Shown: positions 1 to 5,689 of the stretch, one piece after another
Layout of the letters: every line of letters starts with the position of its first letter
How positions within the stretch are numbered: position 1 is the first letter of the stretch
DNA from: Fidelibacterota bacterium
GTDB taxonomy: Bacteria > Fidelibacterota > Marinisomatia > Marinisomatales > UBA1611
Assembly: GCA_002717915.1 (NCBI GenBank)
Contig: PBCV01000030.1
Coordinates: forward strand, 27,873 to 33,629
Direction of reading: 5' to 3'
Length of the DNA: 5,757 bases
Made by a program: the position numbers and the translations under genes
Notes under the pieces: generated by a model
What the model was told of the DNA's origin: nothing
Database searches by the model: none
Seen by the model: the letters and a program-made list of their open reading frames with translations, nothing else

Positions 1-302
1 CCGATTAAAATCGCGAGCTGAGTAGATTCGTCAAAATCATCAATGACAATCTTTTTCACAACGCCATTAAATGTTTCCTGGGGTTGTTTATTCCGTGGAG
101 CCCGTACACCCAAAAGTGTTAGGTACACCCAGCCGCGATCAGATTTCCAGCCAATAATGTCATCGTCGTCAATCGGTTCCGCATAGTCTAGGTTAATCAT
201 TATACCATTTTGTTTAATGCTGTAATTGATATCTTCAAGGGTTGTACCTGTCAGGGTACAGACACAAAACACCAATAAACATTTAATGAATGTATGATTC
301 AA
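1..302 (-). CDS. Exported protein of unknown function, N-terminal part (runs off left edge)
   Basis: The first 100 codons are in the window, and the gene continues past the left edge. The start is TTG at 302-300. It is the only usable initiator between an upstream in-frame TAA and the hydrophobic segment, and GCGGAG lies 6 nt before it. The product begins MNHTFIKCLLVFCVCTLTGT, a basic start plus a hydrophobic core of about 12 residues, as in a Sec signal peptide. There is no convincing lipobox, although three Cys lie in the core. The mature part (from about residue 22) alternates short beta-strand-like stretches (INYSIKQNGIMINLDYAEPI, GWVYLTLLGVRA, VVKKIVIDDF, QLAILI). This strand pattern resembles AMIN/secretin-associated beta domains of envelope proteins, but I see no diagnostic motif and do not assign the family. 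It is divergent from the repeat-protein genes, so it is not in their transcript. Confidence is high that it is a gene and low on function. Confidence 0.8.
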   Translation of the reverse strand, partial: MNHTFIKCLLVFCVCTLTGTTLEDINYSIKQNGIMINLDYAEPIDDDDIIGWKSDRGWVYLTLLGVRAPRNKQPQETFNGVVKKIVIDDFDESTQLAILI

Positions 303-308
303 GTAGAA

Positions 309-314
309 CTCCGC
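309..314 (-). promoter_or_regulatory. Ribosome binding site deciding the TTG start
   Basis: On the minus strand GCGGAG sits 6 nt before the TTG at 302-300. An ATG overlapping this region (317-315 read on the plus strand only) is not on this strand, and the minus-strand ATG at 308-306 area reads into a stop within six codons. The site therefore supports the TTG as the start. Confidence 0.6.
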
Positions 315-341
315 ATGAGCAGGCCTTTTAAGGCTCTCTGG

Positions 342-371
342 ATTTTAAACCATATTCCTGATTTAAAGCAA
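342..371 (-). promoter_or_regulatory. Candidate promoter for the leftward exported-protein gene
   Basis: Read on the minus strand, TTGCTT (371-366) is followed after 18 nt by TAAAAT (347-342). The -10 is one base off TATAAT, but the -35 shares only TTG with the sigma70 consensus. Transcription would begin near 335, giving a leader of about 33 nt that contains the GCGGAG ribosome binding site. The assignment is by eye and moderate at best, because AT-rich DNA yields such matches by chance. Confidence 0.3.
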
Positions 372-372
372 G

Positions 373-394
373 AGATAACTAAAATTCGTTATCT
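373..394. repeat. Inverted repeat in the divergent intergenic region, possible operator
   Basis: AGATAAC (373-379) and GTTATCT (388-394) are perfect 7-bp arms separated by 8 bp of AT-rich DNA. The centre lies just upstream of the -35 proposed for the leftward gene. Arm length and spacing would suit a dimeric regulator. No T-run makes it a terminator, and no regulator gene is visible in the window. Chance occurrence in AT-rich DNA is a real alternative. Confidence 0.3.
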
Positions 395-517
395 TAAACT
401 ATATAAGGGTTTAGTATGGGATTATATCCCTATTATTTAGATAAAGTAATTGATAAATACGTTGTATTTTTTCATAAAGACCAATAGGGTCATCGTGTGA
501 TTCTATAAATTGATCGT

Positions 518-546
518 TTGAAATATTGCGTATCACTCTCTAAAAT
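518..546 (+). promoter_or_regulatory. Candidate promoter for the YD-repeat gene, predicting a leaderless mRNA
   Basis: TTGAAA (518-523) and TAAAAT (541-546) are separated by exactly 17 bp. Each hexamer is one base off the sigma70 consensus. A start point about 7 nt past the -10 falls on or next to the ATG at 553. No Shine-Dalgarno motif precedes that ATG, which fits a leaderless transcript. The match and the spacing are seen; the start point is inferred. Confidence 0.5.
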
Positions 547-552
547 TTGATT

Positions 553-1623
553 ATGTTGTCCTTGTTAAAACATCTTATTTGGATTTGGATGTTATCATGT
601 TCTCTTGTTTCCGGAGGCGGGACTACTACAATAAAAGTGTTTCATGTGTTTGAAAGTTTTGGTACAGAAACTCAAGAAATAAAGAATTCAATTGTCATGA
701 ATTACGATACCGAAGGATTCCTTACTGACAGTACCATTTACAGCCATTCTCTTCCTTTAAGCGAAAAATATATATATGTTCTGGGGCCTCATGAGGGGCT
801 TAAGCTACAGCGCAACTATGATAGAGAAATGGTCCTTTCCTATCATTTTGAGCATAATAAATTTGGTAACAGAGTTAGTACAACCCTCTTTGGCACTGGT
901 GATACGCTGTACTGGAAAGAATTTCAAAAATATGACGATCGGGGGAATTGTATAAAGCGAATACGATATAATCCTATTGAAGCGGTCAATCCGGAAATGA
1001 TGCCTATAAAAGATGAGCCGGGAAAAATGATTTGGGGAGAAAGTTATAACTATGATTCAACTGGCACAGTACTGGAGCATAAGGAATTATATAATAATTA
1101 TGTTTTAGTGATTACAACCTATGACTTGGGTTCTTTAAATATACCCAAAAAGCGCGGCGAATATTTTGACCCGTCTGTTATGTTACAGACTATATTTTTT
1201 CATAACGATGTGGGTCAACTTACCCATGAAGTTTCCGTTGGGCGCCTAGGACAGTCTATGGGATCGAAGGCTTATGAATATGACATCTTAGGCAGAAAAA
1301 TCAAGACGATTGTATATAATGAAAATGGGATGATAGAAGAAACTTTAAACACGGTCTATGATGATGATAATTTCAAAACGTATGATTATTATTCAGACTC
1401 CACCCTTAAACTTGCATCCATGAGAGAAGTGCTTCTGGATAACCAGGGTCGCACCTACATAGAAGCCATTTTAGATGGAGAAGAAAGAGTCCTTGAAAAA
1501 AATGTATATTATTATGACAAAAAGGACAGGATTGCCCAAATAAAGCAATATGATATGATACGTAGGGGACGGCATGATGATCGTGAAATTCCCATTAGGG
1601 TTAATACCTATGAATATGAGTAA
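553..1623 (+). CDS. Exported YD-repeat (RHS-like) protein without a toxin or core domain
   Basis: This is a 356-residue protein from ATG 553; a TTG at 547 in the same frame would add only two residues. The N-terminus (LLKHLIWIWMLSCSLVSGGG) looks like a signal peptide. The Cys at residue 16 follows M-L-S, a poor lipobox, so lipidation is uncertain. The rest carries scattered YD-type units, turn motifs of the form Y-D-x-x-G followed by a strand: NYDTEG (50), HNKFGN (101), KYDDRG (126), NYDSTG (166), HNDVGQ (217), EYDILGR (242), LDNQGR (295) and YYDKKDR (320). Known RHS/YD repeats build a beta-sheet shell around a C-terminal toxin. Here there is no RHS core motif, no variable C-terminal domain, and the protein ends at YEYE just as another unit would begin. 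A small secreted beta-rich structural or carbohydrate-binding protein is plausible. The gene for the glycine-rich repeat protein follows after 44 nt and is probably co-transcribed. Family resemblance is moderately sure; function is unknown. Confidence 0.8.
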   Translation: MLSLLKHLIWIWMLSCSLVSGGGTTTIKVFHVFESFGTETQEIKNSIVMNYDTEGFLTDSTIYSHSLPLSEKYIYVLGPHEGLKLQRNYDREMVLSYHFEHNKFGNRVSTTLFGTGDTLYWKEFQKYDDRGNCIKRIRYNPIEAVNPEMMPIKDEPGKMIWGESYNYDSTGTVLEHKELYNNYVLVITTYDLGSLNIPKKRGEYFDPSVMLQTIFFHNDVGQLTHEVSVGRLGQSMGSKAYEYDILGRKIKTIVYNENGMIEETLNTVYDDDNFKTYDYYSDSTLKLASMREVLLDNQGRTYIEAILDGEERVLEKNVYYYDKKDRIAQIKQYDMIRRGRHDDREIPIRVNTYEYE

Positions 1624-1657
1624 ATTACAGATTGAACTCTCAATGACAATCAATCCC

Positions 1658-1663
1658 GGAGGT
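1658..1663 (+). promoter_or_regulatory. Strong ribosome binding site of the glycine-rich repeat gene
   Basis: GGAGGT ends 4 nt before the ATG at 1668. It is the best Shine-Dalgarno match in the window and fixes the start. It contrasts with the upstream gene, which has none. Confidence 0.7.
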
Positions 1664-1667
1664 AAAT

Positions 1668-2489
1668 ATGAAAGTCATTGATCCAAAAAGTATGCTTATC
1701 GGTGTTTTAATAACATTGCTGGCTTTCTCAACTTTAGGATTAAGGCCAAATACAGATGAACTTGGCCATTTAGTTGTCCGTAGTCTAACAATTGAGGATG
1801 ACCGTGGTGTCATCATGGGTTATTTGGGGAATGGCTACATGCAAACCTACAATCAGTATGGCGAGCCTACCTTATTTATTGGCACAGGTAAAGACGGAGG
1901 CGGTTACATGCGCGCTTATAATGGCAATGGAGACGAATCTGCTTATGTGGGTACAGGACGTATGGGCGGCGGGTATATCCGAACCTACAATAACTCCAAG
2001 AAAGAAACATCCTATCTCGGAACAGGATCTGATCATGCAGGTCAGCTGCGGATTTACACTAAAGATGGGGAAACATCTTCCTATCTTGGAGAGGGATATT
2101 ACCAGGCTTACAATCAGTTTGGTGAAAGAACTCTGTTTCTTGGCACAGGAGCAAGCGGGGGCGGCTATTTGCGTACCTACAACTTTGAGGGACAGGAAAC
2201 CGTCTATATCGGTACGGGCGCTGACAGTTCCGGACAATTACGGGTTTATGATGCCGCAGGCGAAACGGGAACATTTCTCGGGAGTGGATATTTTCGCACT
2301 TACAATCAATTTGGGAAAATGACTACCTATTTAGGAAATGGCCGCGATGGGGGCGGCTATTTGCGTACCAACAATAAATTTGAAACCGAAACTGCGTTCT
2401 TAGGGACAAATAATTCCAATGAAGGACTTGTAAATCTCAATGATAAGTTCGGTCAAAGTTTCTGGATACGCTTAAATAAGGGCGATTGA
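1668..2489 (+). CDS. Signal-anchored Gly/Tyr-rich repeat protein, likely beta-solenoid or beta-sheet stack
   Basis: The protein has 273 residues and a GGAGGT ribosome binding site. Residues 9-25 form one hydrophobic segment after a short charged N-terminus, so it is an uncleaved anchor or a signal peptide. A pre-repeat segment (HLVVRSLTIEDDRGVIM, 34-50) leads into ten units covering residues 52-266. The consensus is about [YF]LGTGxxGGGYLRTYNxxGxET. Seven units are 23 residues and three are 18, the short ones lacking the five residues after the first LG (GYMQTYNQYG, GYYQAYNQFG, GYFRTYNQFG). Only seven residues follow the last unit, so there is no separate C-terminal domain, cysteine pair or catalytic motif. 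From memory, similar repeats with alternating LG and YN-x-x-G turns occur in uncharacterised secreted bacterial proteins. A surface, fibre-like or matrix-binding role is inferred. It is 44 nt after the YD-repeat gene, so the two are a likely operon. Confidence 0.85.
   Translation: MKVIDPKSMLIGVLITLLAFSTLGLRPNTDELGHLVVRSLTIEDDRGVIMGYLGNGYMQTYNQYGEPTLFIGTGKDGGGYMRAYNGNGDESAYVGTGRMGGGYIRTYNNSKKETSYLGTGSDHAGQLRIYTKDGETSSYLGEGYYQAYNQFGERTLFLGTGASGGGYLRTYNFEGQETVYIGTGADSSGQLRVYDAAGETGTFLGSGYFRTYNQFGKMTTYLGNGRDGGGYLRTNNKFETETAFLGTNNSNEGLVNLNDKFGQSFWIRLNKGD
1821..2465 (+). repeat. Ten tandem units with nested 18+23+23-codon super-repeat
   Basis: Unit starts by residue are 52 (18 long), 70, 93, 116 (23 each), 139 (18), 157, 180 (23 each), 203 (18), 221 and 244 (23 each). 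Units 5-7 (nt 2082-2273) and 8-10 (nt 2274-2465) are adjacent 192-bp copies that align without gaps at 28 of 64 residues by my count. A 21-bp identical stretch at 2157-2177 and 2349-2369 has the same 192-bp offset. Units 1-4 (nt 1821-2081) have the same order with one extra 23-residue unit. Confidence 0.85.
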
Positions 2490-2505
2490 TTTTTTACGCA
2501 ATTTT

Positions 2506-2534
2506 TTGACTTTAACGTCTCTTTGTCTTAATTT
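2506..2534 (+). promoter_or_regulatory. Candidate promoter upstream of the MORN-repeat gene
   Basis: TTGACT (2506-2511) is followed after 17 nt by TAATTT (2529-2534). The -35 is five of six to consensus and the -10 is only about half matched. A transcript starting near 2541 would include the hairpin at 2555-2598 in its leader. The location, just after the preceding stop, fits the start of a new transcription unit. Confidence 0.35.
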
Positions 2535-2554
2535 TAATAACAAAAGGTATCCGA

Positions 2555-2598
2555 GAGGGGGATGAAACATATCTTCATCCGCAAAACCTCCCTTTTTT
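2555..2598 (+). terminator. Hairpin with T-run: candidate intrinsic terminator or leader attenuator
   Basis: GGATGAA (2560-2566) pairs perfectly with TTCATCC (2574-2580) around a 7-nt loop. GAGG (2555-2558) can pair with CCTC (2587-2590) outside it, leaving an uneven internal bulge. TTTTTT follows at 2593-2598. It lies 66 nt after the stop of the glycine-rich repeat gene and 27 nt before the ATG of the MORN gene, so it may end the upstream transcript. If the promoter at 2506-2534 is real, it would be an attenuator. The bulge and moderate G+C weaken the case for a strong terminator. Confidence 0.4.
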
Positions 2599-2612
2599 CA
2601 TACTCAGATAAT

Positions 2613-2616
2613 GAGG
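2613..2616 (+). promoter_or_regulatory. Ribosome binding site selecting the ATG at 2625
   Basis: GAGG lies 8 nt before the ATG at 2625. This ATG opens directly on a standard signal peptide. The in-frame ATG at 2562 would add 21 polar residues ahead of it and falls inside the hairpin stem, so 2625 is preferred. Confidence 0.6.
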
Positions 2617-2624
2617 ATTTGACC

Positions 2625-5600
2625 ATGCGGAAAATACTGGTTATTTCAATCATTCTGTCGACGGTGGCTCTTGCCCAGAACGATGGACTGGTGAAAACAT
2701 ATTACCCCAGCGGGGCACTTGAAACAGAAGGCAATTATGCCAATGGTGTTCGGGATGGACTCTGGACATTCTGGTATGAGGGTGAAGTCTATCAAGATTA
2801 TGGCGATGACGGAGAACCCAATACTCAGGATGAAGGTGAAGGAAACAGCGAATGGGATTCTACAGAGACTGTACTTCTTGACTTAGACGGAGACACATTT
2901 TTTGATCCCCCCAAAAAACAAATGGAAGGCTCATATTTGTTAGGAAATCGAGAAGGTCTTTGGACTACTTGGTATTTAAACAGTATGCGTAAAGAAGAAT
3001 CGAATTACACTTCTGGAAAACTTAATGGTATTATAATTCGCTGGTACGAAAATGGAAACAAATCTGAAGATGGGGTATACGAAACGGGAAAACAGAACGG
3101 CATTTGGATCTGGTATTATAAAACAGGAATTAAAAAAGAACAAACCCGATTTGTGGATGGACAGCAGGATGGTCTTTGGTTGCAGTGGTTTACAGACGGA
3201 GCAAAAAAATCAGAAAGAAAATTTACCAATGGTGAACGCGACAGCCTATGGACATCCTGGTACGAAAATGGAAATAAAAAGTTTCAGGCCACCTATGCCA
3301 ATGGAAAATTAAATGGCAGTTGGACATCCTGGTACGAAAATGGAATCATTAAGGAAAAAACTGGGAGTTATTCTGATAATAAACTAGACCAAAAATGGAC
3401 CTATTGGGCAGATGACGGGCGGAAAACCGAAGAAGTCACCTATGATAAAGGTGTAAAAAACGGCTCATTTCTATTGTGGAACATGGACAACTATAAAACC
3501 ATTGAAGGTGAATATAGAACAGGTGAGAAACACGGCACCTGGACACTCTGGTATGAGGATGGGATCCTGAAAGCACAGGAGAGTTATGCCAGCGGTGAAA
3601 AGGATGGCCAGTGGATTTGGTGGCATCCCAATGGAGTAAAAGATAAGGAAGGCAGCTATAAAACGGGCGTATACCACGGTATCTGGACACTTTGGAACAA
3701 TGCTGATCATAAAAAGAGCGAGAAAACCTTTGTTAATGGGATTCTAGATGGTATGATTTCCATGTGGTATAATAATGGGAATAAAGAGCGAGAAGGTATC
3801 ATTCGGGGAAATGAACCAGAAGGAAGCTGGGTCTACTACCACGCAGATGGGACAGAAGACTTCACCTTTGATTATGGCTCCGGGCTGGATCGCCTGCGCA
3901 TTGCGGAACTGGAAGAAAGGGATGGTGTATTCTACAAAATAGGAAAACACAAGCCCTATACGGGTATAGTTGTAGAAACAGGAGGCATAAAAGATTATCT
4001 GCTGCTGGGACGATTTCAAGCAGGAAAACGTGATGGCCAGTGGGTGCAGTGGTATCGTAACGGCCAAAAAGAGGTTGAAGGCCTATACTACCGTGGTAAA
4101 AAACACGGTGATTGGACACTGTGGTATGAAGACGGTACTTTGAAAGAGCAAGGCCAGTTTGATATGGGGATGGTAGATGTCAATTATAAATACTGGTACA
4201 CGAATGGCCATTTACATATGGAACAATCCTATCACAAAGGGAAACCTCATGGGCGGTGGAGCTGGTGGTTTGAACACGATCATAACTTGACATTCACAGA
4301 TGGAACATGGTCATACAACGGAGTCAATTATCAGGCAGAGAATGATGAAGCATTATGGAACTGGTGGTGGTACTTGAATGACAATAAAGAGATGGAAGGC
4401 CATTATATAGATGGGAGAAAAAATGGAGTATGGACCTGGTGGTTCGATACAGGAATTAAACAGTCTGAGGGAAATTACTTGGATGATGAAATGGATGGGT
4501 TATGGATGTATTATTCCCCCGATGGTTCCGTAGCAGAAGAGATTACTTTTTCTGGAGGTAAACGAGACGGCCGATCAACACTTTGGCTAACGCCAGAAGA
4601 AAAACAGGAAGAAAAATTTTATAAAAATGGGAAAATGGATGGACCTAGTACCTATTGGGAGAATGGATACCGCAGTACAATGACCACCTATAAATCTGAT
4701 ACGCCGGAAGGACCGTGGATATTATGGTATCCTAACAGCGACCAAATTAAGGAGCAGGGATACCATCAAAGTGGGATAAAGGAAGGTCTCACCACGTATT
4801 ATTATGAGGAGGGCGTCATGCAGAGGGAAGGATTTTTCAAAGAAGGGTTACCAGATGGCATATGGACGTATTGGAATGCAAGAGGTGAAAAGGATTTTGA
4901 CTTTGATTTTGGTTCCGGGCTGGAACACATCGCACTGGAAGACCTGGTTGAACGTGAATCCATGTTCTATAAATTGGGTGAGGAAACACCATTTACGGGC
5001 ATTATAACCCAGGAAAATCCTGATGCAGATTATCTGTTTTTAGGACGGACAAAAGAAGGTAAAAAAGATGGTCAATGGGTTAAATGGTTTCCCGGCGGCA
5101 AGGATGTCCCAGAAATTATTCTGGTTGATGTTCCTGATCCTGAACCGGATTTACCATGGAGCGGAGGCAAACAGGAACAAGGGGGATACAAAGACGGAGA
5201 AAAACATGGAAAATGGACCGAGTGGTATGATAATGAACATATTAAATCTCACGGAAACTATGATTCGGGCATCATGAACGGTCACTGGACCTTTTTCCAT
5301 AAAAATGGTATTAAGGAAAAAGAGGGAACGCTTGCTGGTGGAAATGCAGACGGGATGTGGGTTTTCTGGGATGAAGAATCAAACAAGGCGCAGGAAGGAA
5401 CCTTCTCCGATGGAACAAAAGAAGGGCAATGGACTGCCTGGTTTGTAGATGGTCGTCTTACGGAAGGCTATTACGCCAACGGGAAAAAAGATGCAACCTG
5501 GACCAGTTGGTGGGATCATGACAGGACCCGTAAAGAAATGCAGGGTGCATATAGAAATGGTAAAATGGTGGATAAGTGGTTCTTCTTTGATAAAAACGGA

Positions 5601-5639
5601 AATTTAAAAGAGATCCGATACTTCTCTCCCGATTTCTAA
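2625..5639 (+). CDS. Large secreted MORN_2-type repeat protein (about 34 units, 1004 residues)
   Basis: Residues 1-17 are a signal peptide (MRKILVISIILSTVALA, cleavage likely before Gln18). The start at 2625 is chosen for its GAGG site and the position of this signal. Residues 20-1004 are tandem units of about 24 residues with consensus xGxWTxWYxNGxKKxEGxYxxGKx, matching the MORN-variant (MORN_2) family. By my parse there are units 1-15 (20-422), 16-27 (470-767) and 28-34 (815-1004). A 47-residue module occurs between blocks (423-469 and 768-814). Unit 2 holds an acidic insert (about 58-99), unit 19 is stretched and degenerate (542-575), and unit 28 has a Pro/Asp-rich insert (826-849). There is no enzymatic domain, and the protein ends within the last unit (SPDF). 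YwqK-family antitoxin is a common automatic name for this repeat. A signal peptide, great length and no neighbouring toxin argue against that role. A periplasmic or surface binding or scaffold role is inferred. Confidence 0.9.
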   Translation: MRKILVISIILSTVALAQNDGLVKTYYPSGALETEGNYANGVRDGLWTFWYEGEVYQDYGDDGEPNTQDEGEGNSEWDSTETVLLDLDGDTFFDPPKKQMEGSYLLGNREGLWTTWYLNSMRKEESNYTSGKLNGIIIRWYENGNKSEDGVYETGKQNGIWIWYYKTGIKKEQTRFVDGQQDGLWLQWFTDGAKKSERKFTNGERDSLWTSWYENGNKKFQATYANGKLNGSWTSWYENGIIKEKTGSYSDNKLDQKWTYWADDGRKTEEVTYDKGVKNGSFLLWNMDNYKTIEGEYRTGEKHGTWTLWYEDGILKAQESYASGEKDGQWIWWHPNGVKDKEGSYKTGVYHGIWTLWNNADHKKSEKTFVNGILDGMISMWYNNGNKEREGIIRGNEPEGSWVYYHADGTEDFTFDYGSGLDRLRIAELEERDGVFYKIGKHKPYTGIVVETGGIKDYLLLGRFQAGKRDGQWVQWYRNGQKEVEGLYYRGKKHGDWTLWYEDGTLKEQGQFDMGMVDVNYKYWYTNGHLHMEQSYHKGKPHGRWSWWFEHDHNLTFTDGTWSYNGVNYQAENDEALWNWWWYLNDNKEMEGHYIDGRKNGVWTWWFDTGIKQSEGNYLDDEMDGLWMYYSPDGSVAEEITFSGGKRDGRSTLWLTPEEKQEEKFYKNGKMDGPSTYWENGYRSTMTTYKSDTPEGPWILWYPNSDQIKEQGYHQSGIKEGLTTYYYEEGVMQREGFFKEGLPDGIWTYWNARGEKDFDFDFGSGLEHIALEDLVERESMFYKLGEETPFTGIITQENPDADYLFLGRTKEGKKDGQWVKWFPGGKDVPEIILVDVPDPEPDLPWSGGKQEQGGYKDGEKHGKWTEWYDNEHIKSHGNYDSGIMNGHWTFFHKNGIKEKEGTLAGGNADGMWVFWDEESNKAQEGTFSDGTKEGQWTAWFVDGRLTEGYYANGKKDATWTSWWDHDRTRKEMQGAYRNGKMVDKWFFFDKNGNLKEIRYFSPDF
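2796..2921 (+). other. Acidic insert with a calcium-loop-like DxDGDxxxD motif inside repeat unit 2
   Basis: Residues about 58-99 of the MORN protein interrupt unit 2. The insert is rich in Asp, Glu and Gly (DYGDDGEPNTQDEGEGNSEW) and includes DLDGDTFFD at 86-94, with Asp at 86, 88, 90 and 94. Spaced Asp residues around Gly recall calcium-binding loops of thrombospondin-3/dockerin type in secreted proteins. Only one clear loop is present, so metal binding is a guess. Confidence 0.45.
3249..3345 (+). repeat. 25-bp perfect direct repeat between MORN units 7 and 8
   Basis: Positions 3249-3273 and 3321-3345 are identical and 72 bp apart, exactly one repeat unit (WTSWYENG). The core CTGGTACGAAAATGGAA also occurs at 3041-3057 in unit 4. 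Elsewhere the array is diverged at DNA level, so this points to recent duplication or gene conversion. Confidence 0.85.
3891..4031 (+). repeat. 47-residue inter-block module, copy 1
   Basis: Residues 423-469 of the MORN protein. Key residues are the L-x-E-R lead, VFYKIG (435-440), PYTGIV (444-449), YLLLGR (458-463) and GKR (467-469). It is followed at once by the DGQWVQW unit and preceded by DYGSGLD. Copy 2 aligns without gaps at 19 of 47 residues by my count. Confidence 0.75.
4926..5066 (+). repeat. 47-residue inter-block module, copy 2
   Basis: Residues 768-814 of the MORN protein, exactly 345 codons after copy 1. It keeps MFYKLG, PFTGII, YLFLGR and GKK at matching positions, and is flanked by DFGSGLE before and DGQWVKW after. 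The conserved flanks show that the duplicated block included at least one MORN unit on each side. Confidence 0.75.
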
Positions 5640-5675
5640 ACCAAATTAATTAAACTATACATCCACAAACATATT

Positions 5676-5680
5676 AAGGA
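5676..5680 (+). promoter_or_regulatory. Ribosome binding site of the pyruvate phosphate dikinase gene
   Basis: AAGGA ends 9 nt before the GTG at 5690, acceptable spacing for a Shine-Dalgarno site. The 50-nt gap after the MORN gene shows no clear terminator hairpin, and only a weak TATACA at 5656-5661 without a matching -35. Confidence 0.5.
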
Positions 5681-5689
5681 ATTCAACCT

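Larger units (their letters stand above)
2682..5636 (+). repeat. Tandem array of about 34 MORN_2-type units of ~72 bp
   Basis: Most units are exactly 24 codons; others are 23, 25 or 26, and three are expanded (units 2, 19 and 28). Each unit pairs a W-x-x-W/Y strand, an N-G or D-G turn, a charged strand and a Y-x-x-G-K turn. Most copies are well diverged, which points to an old array. Recent-looking exchange is seen only around units 4, 7 and 8. Confidence 0.85.

Noticed and set aside
315..440. A 41-codon plus-strand ORF (MSRPFKALWI...) in the divergent intergenic region.
   Set aside because: It has no Shine-Dalgarno site, overlaps the leader and promoter proposed for the leftward gene, and an open stretch this short is expected by chance.
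479..491. GACC-AATAG-GGTC dyad upstream of the YD-repeat gene.
   Set aside because: Only four-base arms; too short to separate from chance.
1792..2322. Long open frames on both strands overlapping the glycine-rich repeat gene.
   Set aside because: They are shadows of the periodic coding sequence. They lack the signal, ribosome binding site and repeat logic seen in the true frame.
2562..2624. Upstream ATG extending the MORN protein by 21 residues.
   Set aside because: The extension is polar and sits before a complete signal peptide, its ATG lies in a hairpin stem with purines pressed against it, and the ATG at 2625 has a well-spaced GAGG.
3436..4119. Several minus-strand open frames opposite the MORN gene.
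   Set aside because: They are antisense to a continuous, well-formed repeat array and look compositionally like reverse complements of its Trp/Gly codons.
2682..5636. A CRISPR array or non-coding tandem repeat as the explanation for the 72-bp periodicity.
   Set aside because: The period is in codons, units are diverged at DNA level but conserved in protein, and the frame is open for 1004 codons.
5640..5689. Terminator or promoter between the MORN gene and ppdK.
   Set aside because: No stable stem with a T-run is visible, and TATACA at 5656-5661 has no credible -35 at the right spacing.
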